Source of the DNA: Rhopalosiphum padi
Lineage: Eukaryota; Arthropoda; Insecta; Hemiptera; Aphididae
Reading direction: 5' to 3'
DNA length: 64,000 bases
Assembly (NCBI RefSeq): GCF_020882245.1
Contig: NC_083597.1
Span: forward strand, 72,456,152 to 72,520,151
The notes under the pieces were generated by a model. That model did not search any database. It was not told the DNA's origin and saw only the letters and a list, made by a program, of their open reading frames with translations. A program made the position numbers and the translations under genes. Below are positions 12,680-26,264 of this stretch, in pieces (the first letter of the stretch is position 1; each line of letters opens with the position of its first letter).

Positions 12680-14639
12680 ATGCCCAACTATTTTCGCGTC
12701 GTATTTAAATATTTGACGCACCGTGGAACAAATAAATTGACTTTCCTCTTTCAGTGGCGAAATCATGCTGTTAAGCAAGTGAAAATGTTAAATATATACA
12801 TTTATAAAACTTCTATTTTTGACTGTAATTATATAAAATGGAACTTAACTTTCATGTCACGTACAATAATAAGAATAAATGTAGTTGGTTTTTAAATTTT
12901 CACCTATGAATCGACAATACAATACATACAATGAAAGTATTTGCATTGTATTGTATTGTTATAATATAAGTTGAGGTTGTTAGCTAAACAAAAACAATCA
13001 GAAATATTGGTAAATAACGTGATAACAACATTGTGTAACCTATTTGTATAGAACATGACACGATATGGATTATTATTGTAAACTCTTTAGATTTTAATGA
13101 CCTGTAAACTATTCCCGGGGGTGAACTCTCTTTGGTTTACTTTAGTTTTACTTAACTTTGTTGCAAATGGGGAGTAAATTATATAATAGATAATAACTAT
13201 CACATTCTCTAAAATAGAATTTAAATCATAAAATTAATTTTATTTTAAACGAAACGTGGTGCATATAAAATACATAACATATAAATGTAGTAATAATCGA
13301 TAATATTAGATATTATTCGATATTTTCGATTAGTTTTTGATTATATTCATATTTAATTCCAGCATTTTAATATTATTCCGGAATAAATTATCATTATCAT
13401 AATTTATATTGGAAATTATATTAAATAAATAATGAATAATGATGTTGTGCGTATGTTGCCACACATAGAAAAAAATGTAAATATATTTTTAATATTGTTG
13501 GAAATTACGTCAGGCGGGAGTTTCATATGATATCATAACGCAACCATGTAATTTATAAAGCAGAAAAAAATAAACGTACCTACTTTGTATAATAGTATAA
13601 TAAAAGTATTAGTAACATATTATGCGTAAAACTAAATTAAAAGTTGAACGCGTCGTAATGGTACATTAAACGTTCATCCCTTCAGCTAATGATGTAAAAT
13701 ATATTATTATGTATTTTTTTCGTCATAAAATTAATTCGACACGGTTAATAAGCATACATTAAATGCAGTGTTATTAAAAAAACATAATATACATAACTAA
13801 ATTTTGTAATCAAGTTTATATATATATACTAAAAAAAACGCTAGATTTTTTAATAACTTTTATAATTTGACGAAAAAGTCTACTGCTTTATATTAAAATT
13901 TGAAAACATATATACGTATTAAATATAGAAAAATCTCACATTTCTCAAATAATATTAGGTAGAAATCATAATACGTTCACTTGATTTAGGTTAATATCTG
14001 AAAACGTCAAATTCTTACTGAATTATTGAGAATATATTATATACCTACTAAAACACAACATAATTACAATATAAAGTGGTTGTTATTAACACATATTTTT
14101 ATTTTGTAAATTAATTTAAATAATTCAATATCGGCAATATTCGAAGCGATATAAAATTGGAATTACAACTGAATTGTAAATACTGAATTATAATAAAAAA
14201 AAAAACAGTATAGGTACGATGAAAACCAAAATATAAAATGAGTGAAAATTTGTAAATTAATGAACTGTAAGTTATAATAGATTATGATACAAATTGATTA
14301 CAGAGATTAATTAATACGAATTTTAACACATGATTTTTCTGAAACATTATAATGTTTTAACTTAATAAAAAAATACTCCGACGGTTATACACTTTTATAA
14401 TTATTTGTTTAAAATTATTATAACTAACCACTACATGCTCATTATATTATTCCAATACATATATTTGTATATATAAAATGTACGAAACAGCGAAATACAC
14501 TCAAAATAATAATAACAAAATTATGATATACTTTAGTTATATAGCTATAGAAAATTATTCAAATGTAAAATAAGAAAATATTACGCTGATTACTTATTCC
14601 AAGTACGATACTACTACGATAGTTTATTTAAAGATAAGA
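12680..14639. other. AT-rich non-coding stretch
   Basis: No gene is visible. The only structure of note is a hairpin at 12914-12959, listed separately. An A11 tract lies at about 14195. Confidence 0.65.
12914..12959. repeat. Imperfect hairpin of CAATA/TATTG units
   Basis: ACAATACAATAC...CAATG (12914-12933) pairs with CATTGTATTGTATTGT (12944-12959). A four-base bulge (ATAC) lies in the left arm and the loop is 10 bases. Sixteen paired bases make this the longest non-AT-dinucleotide hairpin I found. Confidence 0.7.
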
Positions 14640-14950
14640 AGAGGCTAGGGTTCTAAACTCGAGGCGAAATGGGCGGTGGCTGAAGAGGCAATCTTCCGAA
14701 AGTTTATAAACTTATTCCTTATACCACCGCAACCACCTTTACTGTTAAGAATGCCCTCTAGTTATGGACAAAGCGTACATGGCTAGTTAGACCAATCGGA
14801 TGAAGAAAAAAAACTTTTCGAAACAATTCCATTCATCTACCCTCACTACGTCTACTATTCCTCAGCCTGTTATGCTTTCGATATAAGAGCGTATAACGAA
14901 CTCCTTCGGAAAATGTTTTCGATAACGAACCTAAATTATTCTGCTTCATC
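14640..14950. promoter_or_regulatory. Small GC-richer island 4
   Basis: About 300 bases with balanced composition lie between AT-rich flanks. A minus-strand 75-codon frame (14833-15060) runs out of the island into AT-rich sequence, so it is not called a gene. Nothing identifies the function. Confidence 0.25.
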
Positions 14951-15979
14951 AAAATGAACTTCAAACAAATATTTATTCTTATAAAATAAATTAAAAATTT
15001 GACCACCGTAATACAGTATGTGGTGTTTCTAAAAATATAAAAGTAATATTTCATTATCAATCTTATTTGATGCCAATATTTTTTTTTTTTTTTTTGATTA
15101 ATTTTATTTAAACATTTTAATAACTATAAATATATCACATTAATTGTCAAATTACAATTATAGTATTACGAATAAATAAAATGTATAAATATTATTATAC
15201 AATGTGAGTATAATTTATTATTAATATCATATATTATATAACTAAAAATTATCTTATCACGAAATATTATTATATTTTAATCTATTAAACTTTATAAGTA
15301 TTATAAATTATAATATACATTTTAATATCAATTACGGTACCGTAGCCATTTTGAAGTTTTATGTCGAGTACCGTATTTTATAGTTAAGTTGTGAATTGAA
15401 AATTTCTTGCAATTTATAAGCGGACGTAATCAAATTATTTCTACGCACGTTCTTCGATTGTTACCATATTTACATAATATTATTATGGAATATCTTAAAC
15501 AGTTCCGAAATTGTTAAAACACGTTTATAAATAACATACTTTATATACATTCACTCAAAATGGCCTGGCAATGATAATATTACCTAGAACTTTCATTGTT
15601 TTAAATAATACGTTGTAACGGGAGGACTGCATTGAAATAAAATCAGGTTTAAATATAGTTATCGAAAATTCATCAATGTTTTAAAATGTCTAAATTAATT
15701 ACTTATACATAAAAAATACGTAAAAAAATATTTCAATGATTATACTATAATGAGGTTTATTTTTTTAAGTAACAATGAAATGTTATAAAATATCATATTT
15801 ACTATTTTGAAACGACTTTAATTGTAAGACTAAATATGATGTTTTTATCACTAAATTAGGTAATTGATAACAAGCTTTGTCGTACTCAAGGCGTTGTAAA
15901 AAGATTGGTTGGTAATTAAAAAAAAGAGCCAACCTGTTTTTAATATTATTATCATTATGTATAACGCACGGGAGATTTT
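14951..15979. other. AT-rich non-coding stretch
   Basis: Nothing gene-like is visible. A T17 tract lies at 15079-15095. Confidence 0.65.
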
Positions 15980-16620
15980 TACATACAAATTTTAATTACA
16001 TAGGAAAACGTGCATTGAAACACGTTTTGGAAACGTTTTTGAAGAAACGTGGATTCGTCGCACACACGCGTATGTGTATGTGAAACGAAGTTAGGGAAGA
16101 AAATGATCCGTGAGTAAAGTAAATTTCTGACCTGTTTTTGTGATTTAGTCCATTTGTTTGCGCGTGACGCATTTTCTTTTACTTGTCGACTTTCCATATA
16201 TATTGTAATACCTATATACACTATATATATATTATACGTAGACAGGCAAAGGCTCGCACCCTTTGCAGTCTTTGCACGCTGTTTAAACAAACTTCGCCGG
16301 AATGTATTTGCATTCTACTCGGCGGCGGCGGTGGACACCGTAGAAAACGACATTGGCGTAATCGATCGTTTGGCGTACACCCACGCATACACGGATCTGG
16401 CCAGAATATATACGATATATACGCGTGAGTGTGTTGAGGGGGAGAAGTAATAAAAAAAAGGAAATAAAGAACAAGCAGAGAAAACATTTTCAATACACAC
16501 ACTCACACATATGCTTACAATGGGCAAACATAAGTTCTATTGTTAATGGCAAACATAGTTATGGTAAAAATCAATACTAGGTTTAATTGATTCAATAGGG
16601 GGTGGGGAGAAAGTGACTTC
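15980..16620. promoter_or_regulatory. GC-richer island 5
   Basis: A CpG-bearing island that contains the exon candidate at 16269-16424. Several overlapping frames are open on both strands around 16.15-16.5 kb, a usual effect of GC enrichment. The frames therefore give limited evidence by themselves. Confidence 0.35.
16269..16424 (+). CDS. Candidate internal exon, unknown protein
   Basis: The segment is bounded by an acceptor-like CACCCTTTGCAG and by the strong donor ACGC/GTGAGT. It is 156 bases long, a multiple of three. One frame (one base borrowed from the preceding exon) is open across all 51 codons and is not low-complexity: FARCLNKLRRNVFAFYSAAA opens it, and VDTVENDIGVIDRLAYTHAY follows. 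Against this, the polypyrimidine tract is weak, other frames here are also open, and no partner exon can be linked to it. I do not recognise the protein. It may equally be a chance frame in a regulatory island. Confidence 0.25.
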
Positions 16621-18429
16621 CGTAGGAAGGAACTACTGTTAATATTATTATTGTCTATATACATATAATGTTTATATAGCCAGAGCGAGTTTGTTATCTT
16701 TACTTTAACCGTTATAGCTTTATTCGATGTATTATAAATCTGTAAATAAATATGGGTATTGGATTTGTATTCGATGTTATGGACGAAAGACTGGCGAAAT
16801 CGAAAACTGGAAAATGTGAATATAAAAAACAAAAATTTTTCTTGAGCAATTATACCAGAATGAGAACACTTCATATTATAAATATAACCATTTTTATAAA
16901 ACCATAACATTATGTAAATCCCAATAAATAGTTTTCACAATGCAGAACACCTCAATAAACCGAGACCGCAGCCGACCGCCTGCTGTTATAATACGTATGT
17001 GCCTGCAGTAACTGTATAGTGTATAATATGGGTCGCAGCTTTTCTTACGAAAAAAAAAAACAAATTTCTACAGATATGTTTGAAGTCCCTTGGGTTCATT
17101 CCAAACTTTATAATACTTCTGAAACAAACCCGAGCGCCTCTTCGTAACCCAAGAATCCGAGGCCAGATAATATACGTACATCTCTTAAAAGACTATACAT
17201 AAATTATAAACTCGATTGCTATTGTTGTATCGTTAAAACGACAAACTTGTAGACCAATTTCAAATATATGAATAAATATGGCTATACGTACACACATAAT
17301 AACGCATTGCCATAGTCGAAACGATTTTTCTTTGATTTATTTTTTGACTGATGTTTATAATTATATCGTCTTTATGAGTATACCATGTTTAATAAATTAA
17401 TGCGTTGTTATTACTTATCGGGTGCTCGACTAAATGCCCAAGCTCTACGTGTAATTAGAATATTATTGAATAAAATTTATTAGATTTTATTAAATATATT
17501 TTTGTCGTCGTATCAAAAGATTTCCATTGTGCATGAAGTCAGTAAGTTTGAAATACACGTCTTCCACGCCAATGTACCGAAATTGCCTATACAGTGCGCC
17601 AGCTAACGGGTATAGTGGTATTATTAAAAAAATAATATTTTCTTCATATTTTTATAATAACGCGAACCGACGTTATGGTATTTATTTATATTAAACGTTG
17701 GTGCTTTTTAGTTTATAAAACTGACGCGTTTCTTAGTTAAACTCAAAAAACTTAAATAAAAGCAAGTTTGAAGTTTCGATTTCTGCGTAATTGGTTATTT
17801 TTCCTTTTAATATGAATTTTTGTTTTTCAATTTAAAATTTATAAAATTGCCAATTTCAGTCTTTAAGATCTGTAGCCATTTAAATAATTCAAAGAAACTA
17901 ACATTTCTTAATGTTTTATTATTATTGTATTATTGTTATTTGTCTATATTATCGGAATCTAAAGTTTTTTATTTGCTAAACAACAGTCCGTATTTAAAAG
18001 TTTTCCATAATACCCCTTAAGGACTTTGTTCCATTCAATAATAAGCAAGAGGAAGTAATACGCGTCGTGCAATATAATATCAATGCTTTATTTATATCAT
18101 TATATATTATATTAAATTTAAGAAATGTTTTCAAATTGAAAATACCGAGAATGGGTAATAAATATAACATGTAAATATTCACGTACGATAGTATTAAACT
18201 ATAATAAAAGACAGAATATCATAACTTTTTATCAACTATAACTTCGCTAACAGTTTTCCTCTATACAATGTGTCATGTCAACGATTTTATGCTAAAAACT
18301 AACGCAAATCCACTTGTATTTTATATATCTACAAAATAATAATATTTTATAAAAATGACACATTTTCGGTACTTACAGAAAAATAAATTGAACATGAAAT
18401 AAGAATTTATATACAAGTTATAGTGCAGA
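16621..18429. other. AT-rich non-coding stretch
   Basis: No gene is called. A 131-codon minus frame (16515-16910) is Asn/Ile/Tyr-rich and spans unlike sequence, so it is read as chance. A slight GC rise occurs at about 16.94-17.17 kb. Confidence 0.6.
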
Positions 18430-18900
18430 GCAAGATATCGAGAGGTAGTCAAAAGGTGATATGAAATCAGTATCTGCGGCTGTGCAATTAATTAAATTTC
18501 AGTGGTAATGATGTAAACGTCACCGGCGATACTACAGGCGCTCTTCGTAAATAGCCGGGAGAAAGTTTACAGGCAAACAATACAAAGTGCGCGTGAACGT
18601 TATTAAAATACGCATAAATTTCGATTTAAACGAATGCTGACTACTTAACGCGATTGTTATTAAAACGCCTACGGAGTCGTTGCTACATACACTCGCGACA
18701 AAAATACAACGATTACGTCTCTGTGTATACACGACTACTGCCGTTGTACGCCTTAGGGGTCCGATGAAAGGGTACAAATTTGAATTCGTTACACATAAAA
18801 AAGGATCCGATAACGCCTTAATTCGTATTATTCGTCTATAATGTTTAATATACAAATACAAATTCTTACTCGTCGAAAACGAGTATACTTTACGTTAGTT
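18430..18900. promoter_or_regulatory. GC-richer island 6
   Basis: A patch with CACCGGCG, CGAC and CGTTG-type words. A minus frame of 109 codons (18532-18861) covers most of it. It contains plausible mixed residues but no recognisable motif, and it has no clear splice sites. Called only as a compositional island. Confidence 0.3.
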
Positions 18901-19299
18901 TTTTTCACGAGAATCGAATTAATATTTAATGAGACGGTAAAAAACTAAGTAAATAGCCAAGGAAAAGTGTCAAATACGTGTCAAATAATGTATTATTATG
19001 TGTTTATTATGACCAAAAATAGGTTAGTATATAATAACGATGGTTTATAATTTTTTTAATTGAAAATCTGTTTGTTCATGGTTATTGGACACTTGAGATG
19101 TATTATTATGTGAAAATAAATGCATAAAAGGTAATAGTAACATATAATTTATAAGTCAAGTTCGTTTTTAATATAATATCTATGCAGAAAACACGCAAAA
19201 TGTAAGACTTGGGGAAACTAATATTTCTCCAATAGGCATCGTCGCAACTATGTGACCTCGAGTTATAAAATACCGCCAACGAAAACGATTTCATCTTTT

Positions 19300-20110
19300 T
19301 TTTTTTTTAGAAAATCATGCGAGGAAAAAGTCTTGCTCGTGCCGCGTAACTTAGGCTACATACACGACATGTAAGCACACACATGGTGCTCGCGCCAAAG
19401 GTATTTTTAGGTGGTTCGTTGGCTGACAACAATTTTACGTCGGTCGAACAGACGCCGTCCGACGGGTTCACCGGCGAGCTGAATTCCTAAAACTGACAGG
19501 AAATATTTCTATTTTCTCGTTTGCAAAATTCCGTCACCCACCCTCGACCACGTTCCTGGTCCCATCACCATCAATGACCCCGACACCTCACAGTTACGAC
19601 GCCGGATGTGGTGGGGCAAGTCGTTAACGCTATTCGAGGTCTACCTGCGGATAACAAATGGATGTCAGGGCTCACAAAGATTTAACAACCGGATAGTAGT
19701 AGGTGGGGGATATTCTCGTGGCGTGTTTGAAAAATGTCTGATTCCGACGGTTTTAGTCGGTCTCTAAATCCCTCCTCCCAACCGACCCACACACAGCCAT
19801 CTCTTCTAGAATTACACGATAGTGTGTACGTGTGAGTGTCAGTGAGAGGTATGTGCTAACGCCTTTTGATGTCTGTAATGCAACGAGAAACGTAAAGAAG
19901 AAAAATGATTGGCCGCGTGGAGCGACAGTATGAAGAGACAGACAGATAGAGAGCGTGAAAGAGACAGACGATCCTTTAAAAGAACGACGACCCCGCACTT
20001 GCAAGACCCAGAGGCTGAGTACACTCGTTTCCCCGGAAGAAATCATATTCTAAACAGCCGGTCAACGTGTATATACTATTTAAAGACTGTCGTGGACGAT
20101 AAATAGCCTA
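19300..20110. promoter_or_regulatory. GC-richer island 7, large
   Basis: About 800 bases of balanced, CpG-bearing sequence, among the most distinct islands in the window. The first half has words such as GACGGGTTCACCGGCGAG. The second half holds a purine-rich GAGA-type stretch (about 19925-19975) that could bind GAGA-like factors. Frames on both strands between 19.75 and 20.1 kb are short and mutually overlapping. A promoter, enhancer or untranslated exon is possible. Confidence 0.4.
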
Positions 20111-22562
20111 TATATATATAATATTCACGTAAATAGGTATTCGATTTTACACGCTTTAAGATTCGAGAAAAAAACTTCCAATATTATTTCAAAGCGATAA
20201 ACTTATCAGGAATAATCAGCTGGTGGATTAGAACAAAATCCGTTTCCGGAATCGAAGTCTTAAAACAACAAATATAATTTAATAAATACTTAAAATTGTA
20301 TCGATAACAACTTAACGTAATATTATTTTATTTATCGTTTAAAAAAATACATGGAATATTATACCTTTTATCACTAATATACAACTAATATACATTTAAC
20401 TCACGATTACGATAAACCACCACTTAATTGTACGTGTGTGTTATACATTTATAATATTATGATAATAAAAATTACGTTTAAAACCCATTAACTGTTTGAT
20501 CAGATCGGGAAACTTATATTCAAATGTCTGGAAAGTTAGACCGTTAGTCTACACAAATTATCCTAAATCCTGTTACCGATGTTATCTCGCACGTATGTGT
20601 CCTACGAATAACAATGATACGGGTCATAAAGTATAGGTACATTATATTGTAATACTATATTATAAATATATATATTATGTATAGTTTATTATGAACTAAT
20701 TGAGGTAAAACTTATTTTCAGTGATACACTGTACATATTATGTATACGTGCGATTCCTCCCAAGTCGAAGACTGCAAAATTAAATAGGCTGAATTTTCGA
20801 GGTATGTCTACATCATCTTCACACGCTGTTTGCCGTCTAGCAACCGGGTCGCCTTTTCGAATTCTCATGCACCTGCACGTATATTTCTTGGGGCAAGACA
20901 GCGTTTGGATCAGTCACAAAAAATTACGTGTACAAATTTAAAGTCATCGTTTAAACAAATCGCATATTATTCCACATTAGCTTTTTAGTACACTATAATA
21001 CTACAAAATGTTCTCACTTGGAGGGCTCGTGAAGTCGTTCATCTCGACTATGATATAATTATTTTACATTTTATTATTATAGTACATTATTTTATCGCTG
21101 GATGTTTAAACTATTAAATCTTCCAAACTTCCTTTTATACTACCAAAAATATGTCTGATTATTATATGTTTACTCAACTGAAATGTTCCATTATATTATT
21201 TTACAGTTACAATAATAATTGCAAAATAAGTACGTTATGTATCTGCTTTGAAATAAAATCTTTGTTGTGTAGCTTAATGCATATTTTTTAGTTTTCAATA
21301 CAAAATGTCATTGTTTGAAATTACTTTTAATCATACCGGCTTTTTAGGCAAACTATATATAAACAAAAAAAAATATTTATAAACACTCTTGAATAAACAA
21401 TTAGATTTCTTTTGTAAAAACATATAGTTATATTATAACTTAAGATTTTAATTATTTATGTAAAAGCGTTGTTTTTTTTCTTCAAAAATACACAATTTAG
21501 TACTGCCAGTTAAGAAGATTACTCTGTATAGTAATAAGTATGATTCTAATTCATCTGGAAGGGTAAATTAAATTCATTATTATCATTTCAATGATAAGAA
21601 TTTATTAAAGACACTAAAAGGAAAACAAATTATTTAACATACTACTATACTACCTATATATTATAGACTTAGGAAAAAATCGTTATTATAATATAACCAA
21701 ACATAATACCTAAGCCAAATCCGAAAATAAACATAGTATTTTATAATATGTAATTTACGGAAATTATATAATAATTTATTATAATATGAAATATGGCAAA
21801 TGATGTATAAGTTATTTTTTCACATATGAATCAAATACTTGATAGAACCTTAAAAGCTTAGTCAATTACCAATATCTGTGACAATTAAACTGCGAAACGT
21901 ACATTTTGCGTGAAAATGTATACTACTAATCCTTTTACCAATTTTCTACGTGAAATACGGTTTTATCACATCAGCCTTTGATCATAATTATTTTATATAA
22001 CTATAACTTTGGACCCGCCTTACTGCGTTGTATACGAGTATAATATTTTAAAGTACTACATAATAATAATTTAAAACTAATTTGTTGATGAAACTTCGCG
22101 TAAAAATAAATTAACCTTTCGTATTAAAATTCATTACAACTATTTGTAAACTAATTGCGACTATAAATGTGTTTTAATTGTCTAGATTTTGCACACTGAA
22201 GGCAGGAACTTTTATCTAGAATAATACAGTTTTTCAAATATAATAATTAATTATTTTGTTCATCGATACACTGTTTAACCAAAATTAGAAAAAAAGGTTT
22301 AATTTTAATAATTTTCAGCATCCCGTGTTACACAACAAATTGTTTTAATAAAACATACAAAGATCTTAACGATATAATTGTATGTTTCTTTGGCTGATTA
22401 CTCGAAGCTAATCCAGCTATTTTCACCATATTTTATTTTTATCACAATACTTGTGGTTGCGTTAAATTACGCCGACATTGACAAGAAAATAATTTCTAAA
22501 ATCATATTCTAATAATAGTGTAAAATATTATTGCTTTTCCTCGATACAAAATATATTCTTAC
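20111..22562. other. AT-rich non-coding stretch
   Basis: No gene is visible. A mild rise in GC near 20.75-20.92 kb holds no clear frame. Confidence 0.65.
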
Positions 22563-22633
22563 CTTGAATTTTTAAATCTTGCCTTTATTTGGACTGGAAG
22601 TATACTCTATTTCATCGACGTCACACATTAAAT
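22563..22633 (-). CDS. Candidate small exon, minus strand
   Basis: Read on the minus strand, a T-rich tract ends in TTTTTTATAG, followed by 71 bases and then a near-ideal donor, TTCAAG/GTAAGAATA. One frame contains ATG and the string DVDEIEYTSSPNKGKI, then a stop shortly before the donor. The residues are acidic, serine-rich and lysine-rich, unlike the Ile/Tyr/Asn shadows common elsewhere here. It could be an alternative C-terminal exon whose stop precedes a splice in the 3' untranslated region, or a short leader ORF in a 5' exon. No family is recognised. The combination of both splice signals with non-AT-biased coding is the main support. Confidence 0.3.
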
Positions 22634-23990
22634 CTATAAAAAATATTAAATACAATAATTAAAACTAAAAAATTGATTTTTGTATCGCATAACTAAAATT
22701 TAATAAAATATGATATAAATAATAATAAGTAATTATCACAAAAAAAAGCAATCTGCTTGTGATATAAAATTTAAAATGTATAAACACTATAAACATTAAA
22801 CGCATAGTTACGCATACAAAACCTTTCTCAAAATTTAATTTTTTTTAAACTTTTACAAATAGTTATATTCGAGTCCGAGTTAATTATTATAATAGATAAA
22901 GTAAAAACTGTTTTTAATTAATATAACTTTTAGACGTTATCAAGACAAAATAATGTTTTGAGTAGTTAATAATAGTTATTATTTATGTAATCAATAGTTC
23001 GACAGAATTATTTGTAATAACAGCGACAAGCATAAATATATACAAATGCACTTTATATCAAACATCATACCCCTCATCATTTTCCAATATTACTTATGTA
23101 TATTCAGCAATAGGAAAAATGAGTATAAAAGATATAGCGATATAAAAATAATAATAAAAACGACGTGAGTTGTAGGATCATCATCGCGTGATAATTATTA
23201 TTTAAAAAATGTTTTTGTTTACAATATTGATATAATCACCACTAAATTTCTCGATAGTATAGTATTACTTATATATAATATTTTAAATCAAAACTGCGAG
23301 TAATAACGACTTACGTCAGTTTAAACATTTTTATATTACTTAATATAATATCGCTTAATTTTATTGTTCATCAGTCACGGACGAGTAAAGGAAGTCGGTT
23401 TTGATATAATGACGTCCGGCAAATAATAATACAAAGTTTTAATTTCCAAGATAAGTTACTTTATAATAATATAATACGAAAAGGCAAGAGAAAATTGTGT
23501 AATTGAATTTATTATTTATTTATTCAAGACCTGTAAATAAGTATCATACAATTTATTAAAAACAAAATTGGTTTAGACAGATTTTAGTTTAGATAATTTA
23601 AAATAAATGTATTAATGTATAGTATATTTTGGTTGAAATATATTTTATACAGCTATAGTTGTTATGTATTTAAAATTTTAAATATTATTTAATGGTTTTC
23701 GGAAGTCTTGGAACACGATTTTAACTGTTTTATTAATTTATGATTCAATCGTGCACATAAGAAATAACAGAAAATTAAGCAGGATACATTTTTATATAAA
23801 CAGTAATAATAAAAATGTATTATTATAGATGGTGAAGAACAGAATATTGCGGATTCGAGAAAGAGGAAACTTTGAAAACGGTTTCCTGTGAACTTTACTC
23901 GATGGAAGAAATTACAATTCAAACAGATTTTTTTTTAATTTTGATCACATCTGCTTTGTCAAATTACTCACTGGCGATATTAGTTTAGTT
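22634..23990. other. AT-rich non-coding stretch
   Basis: No gene is called. A 77-codon minus frame (23689-23922) is hydrophobic and AT-driven. A slightly richer patch near 23.37-23.42 kb is too short to interpret. Confidence 0.6.
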
Positions 23991-24620
23991 ATAGGTGTTG
24001 GACGTAACGGTATATTTTTAAGTCATTACACGCGTCCTTTTCTCTCTGACGGTAATATTTCGAGTGTTTATAAACGACTCGGCGGAATTAAGCGCAAGGC
24101 GCGCCTAAGCGGTTAGTATAGGTACGTGTTTTTTTGTTTAATTGCCTTATATCCCAGTATACCTAACCTATAAGCGTAGGTATATTTTATAATTTTTTTC
24201 GTCTAAAGAGATTATAGTATATGAAGTATTTCATCCCGTCATTTCACAACACACATATTTTTCATCAGACGTCATTACACGGCGTAGGCGTCCGACTATA
24301 TATATATATATATATAATATGTAGTATTATACGCACATAATATAATGTGCAGCGCAAAGGGGTCGATAGACTTTGTTTGGGGACACACAGACACATACAC
24401 ACGCGTCGGGTGACTTCTTCCGCCACCCGCCAACCACTCATACCCATCCCAGCGGTTGTGGCCCAGGCGTACTGACTGCGGTACGTGAGCGGAATCGTTT
24501 ATTATTCGTATTCTAGCGTGGGGTAGATGGATGGTAGGAAGTCGGCCGTGGTCCATGGACTGCAGACCGTTGTTTACAGCATCAATTATAAATTACCGGA
24601 CCGAAACGAACGCGGCCTGA
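23991..24620. promoter_or_regulatory. GC-richer island 8
   Basis: A CpG-bearing stretch with words such as GGCGCGCC near 24.1 kb and a denser patch at 24.39-24.62 kb. It is interrupted by a TA microsatellite. Two minus-strand frames overlap it (24265-24447 and 24296-24556), and neither resembles a known protein. Candidate regulatory sequence. Confidence 0.35.
24297..24316 (+). repeat. (TA)10 microsatellite
   Basis: Ten uninterrupted TA units. A second TA-type run lies nearby at 24625-24646. Confidence 0.95.
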
Positions 24621-25860
24621 CAATGTATATGTATATATATATATATTCGTTTGAACTCATGAACTTTTATATATTATGACATATATACTAAATATACTCG
24701 TATATATATATAATACACGGAATGTTTGCGATAACTGGACGTACTCGATATCTCAGCATAGCATTGTTCTATTTTAATCATAATACTATTGTCGTTCATC
24801 GATATACTAAAAAAGAATATTTCTTGAACAATTTTCTAAAAATGTGTGACATTGATTTTTATTTACTTATTAAATCGTGCGCATGTATACTACGCCTACA
24901 TATTTTAGAACGGCATCCAGCTGCAGCCATAAAGTTTTCATTATAACCACCATTAATTTCCCTAAACCAACTTCATAGGTTCAAAAGTGACTGAGTTATA
25001 GCAAGAATAAATATTCGAATAGTATTTATACATGTTTTAACATGTAAAACCATGTTATTAATCGGATTATTTTGAGTCGAGTGAAATTTGTCTCACATTA
25101 ATTTTCTATATTATTCTAACATAGTTTTTGATTTGATTAACCCACGAAAATGAAATAACAATATACAATTAAGCTACCAAATATAAAGTAGGTACCTATT
25201 TAAAGAACTAATTAGATCATAAAGAAAAAAACCAAATTTAATGATGAACATCGTAAAAGTTTAAAACTTTTGAATTTCTAAAAAACATTTATAATTTTAT
25301 TTTTATATTACAAACTCATACCGATTATTTATCATAGAAACGAATGAATTCAGTATAGATACAAGTGAAATAAAAAAGCGTCTCATAAATTACCGATAGA
25401 TCTAACCTCCAGTAAAAATACATACTGTTTTCAAGTCATTATGTACTAAATATTAGTTGCACAATTTTTTCAGCATTATGAACAATTCACATCGTCGTGT
25501 ACAATAATATTCTTAAGCTTATTATTTTCCTTGATTCATGGTAAAAGAATCGAAGCTTAATAATAAATTAATGAAATTGTTCTAAAGTTTACCTCAGCGT
25601 AGCGCGTAGAAAGTATAATATTTTAATTCGTAAAGGTATTTGACGTTATAAACTTATAATTAATAATTATTATCGTTTAATAACATCATGATAATATTAT
25701 GTCGTGGTTTCCGATTTATATTTGATTTTTTTTTAAATTTTTTTATCTTATATTAATTTTTGCCTTAACTTTCGTTTTATATAACATAACTGAACAATTA
25801 TTATGTGACAGCATTTTCAATATATACATGATAATATTTTTTCGTGACAATATGACTCAC
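24621..25860. other. AT-rich non-coding stretch
   Basis: Nothing gene-like is visible. The perfect 10-base palindrome TAGGTACCTA occurs at 25189-25198. Confidence 0.65.
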
Positions 25861-26248
25861 ATACGAGCATAACTCGTACGACGGACGGACAACACACCCA
25901 GCTAGACAATATTGGCGCCTTAGCATTTCCGGATGATACGATGAAAACTTTGATTGCCGGATGAAAAAAAAAGAGTGAAAAAACCGTACAAAAAATATAT
26001 TATTCTGTATAAATAATATATAGTGGGGCGCATCGGAATTACCGCCGCGGATGTCCGGATGCGTTTTTTGATTGCGATCGAACGGTTTTTATTTCTCTCT
26101 CTCTCACTCTACGTCGTCGTCTGGCCATCGACTGAGCGTGCTCGCGTTTTCGTGTTTTATATTTATATTTATATATATATTATTACATAAAAGGTCCCAT
26201 TGTGCGCGTTTCATTTCTTTCTCTGTCACTCTGTTTTTCTCCCTCAAA

Positions 26249-26264
26249 CACACACACACACACA
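26249..26264 (+). repeat. (CA)8 microsatellite
   Basis: Eight CA units, followed after a short break by further CACACA. Confidence 0.9.

Noticed and set aside
16515..16910. 131-codon minus-strand frame
   Set aside because: It is Asn/Ile/Ser-rich, AT-driven, and spans island and desert without a change in character.
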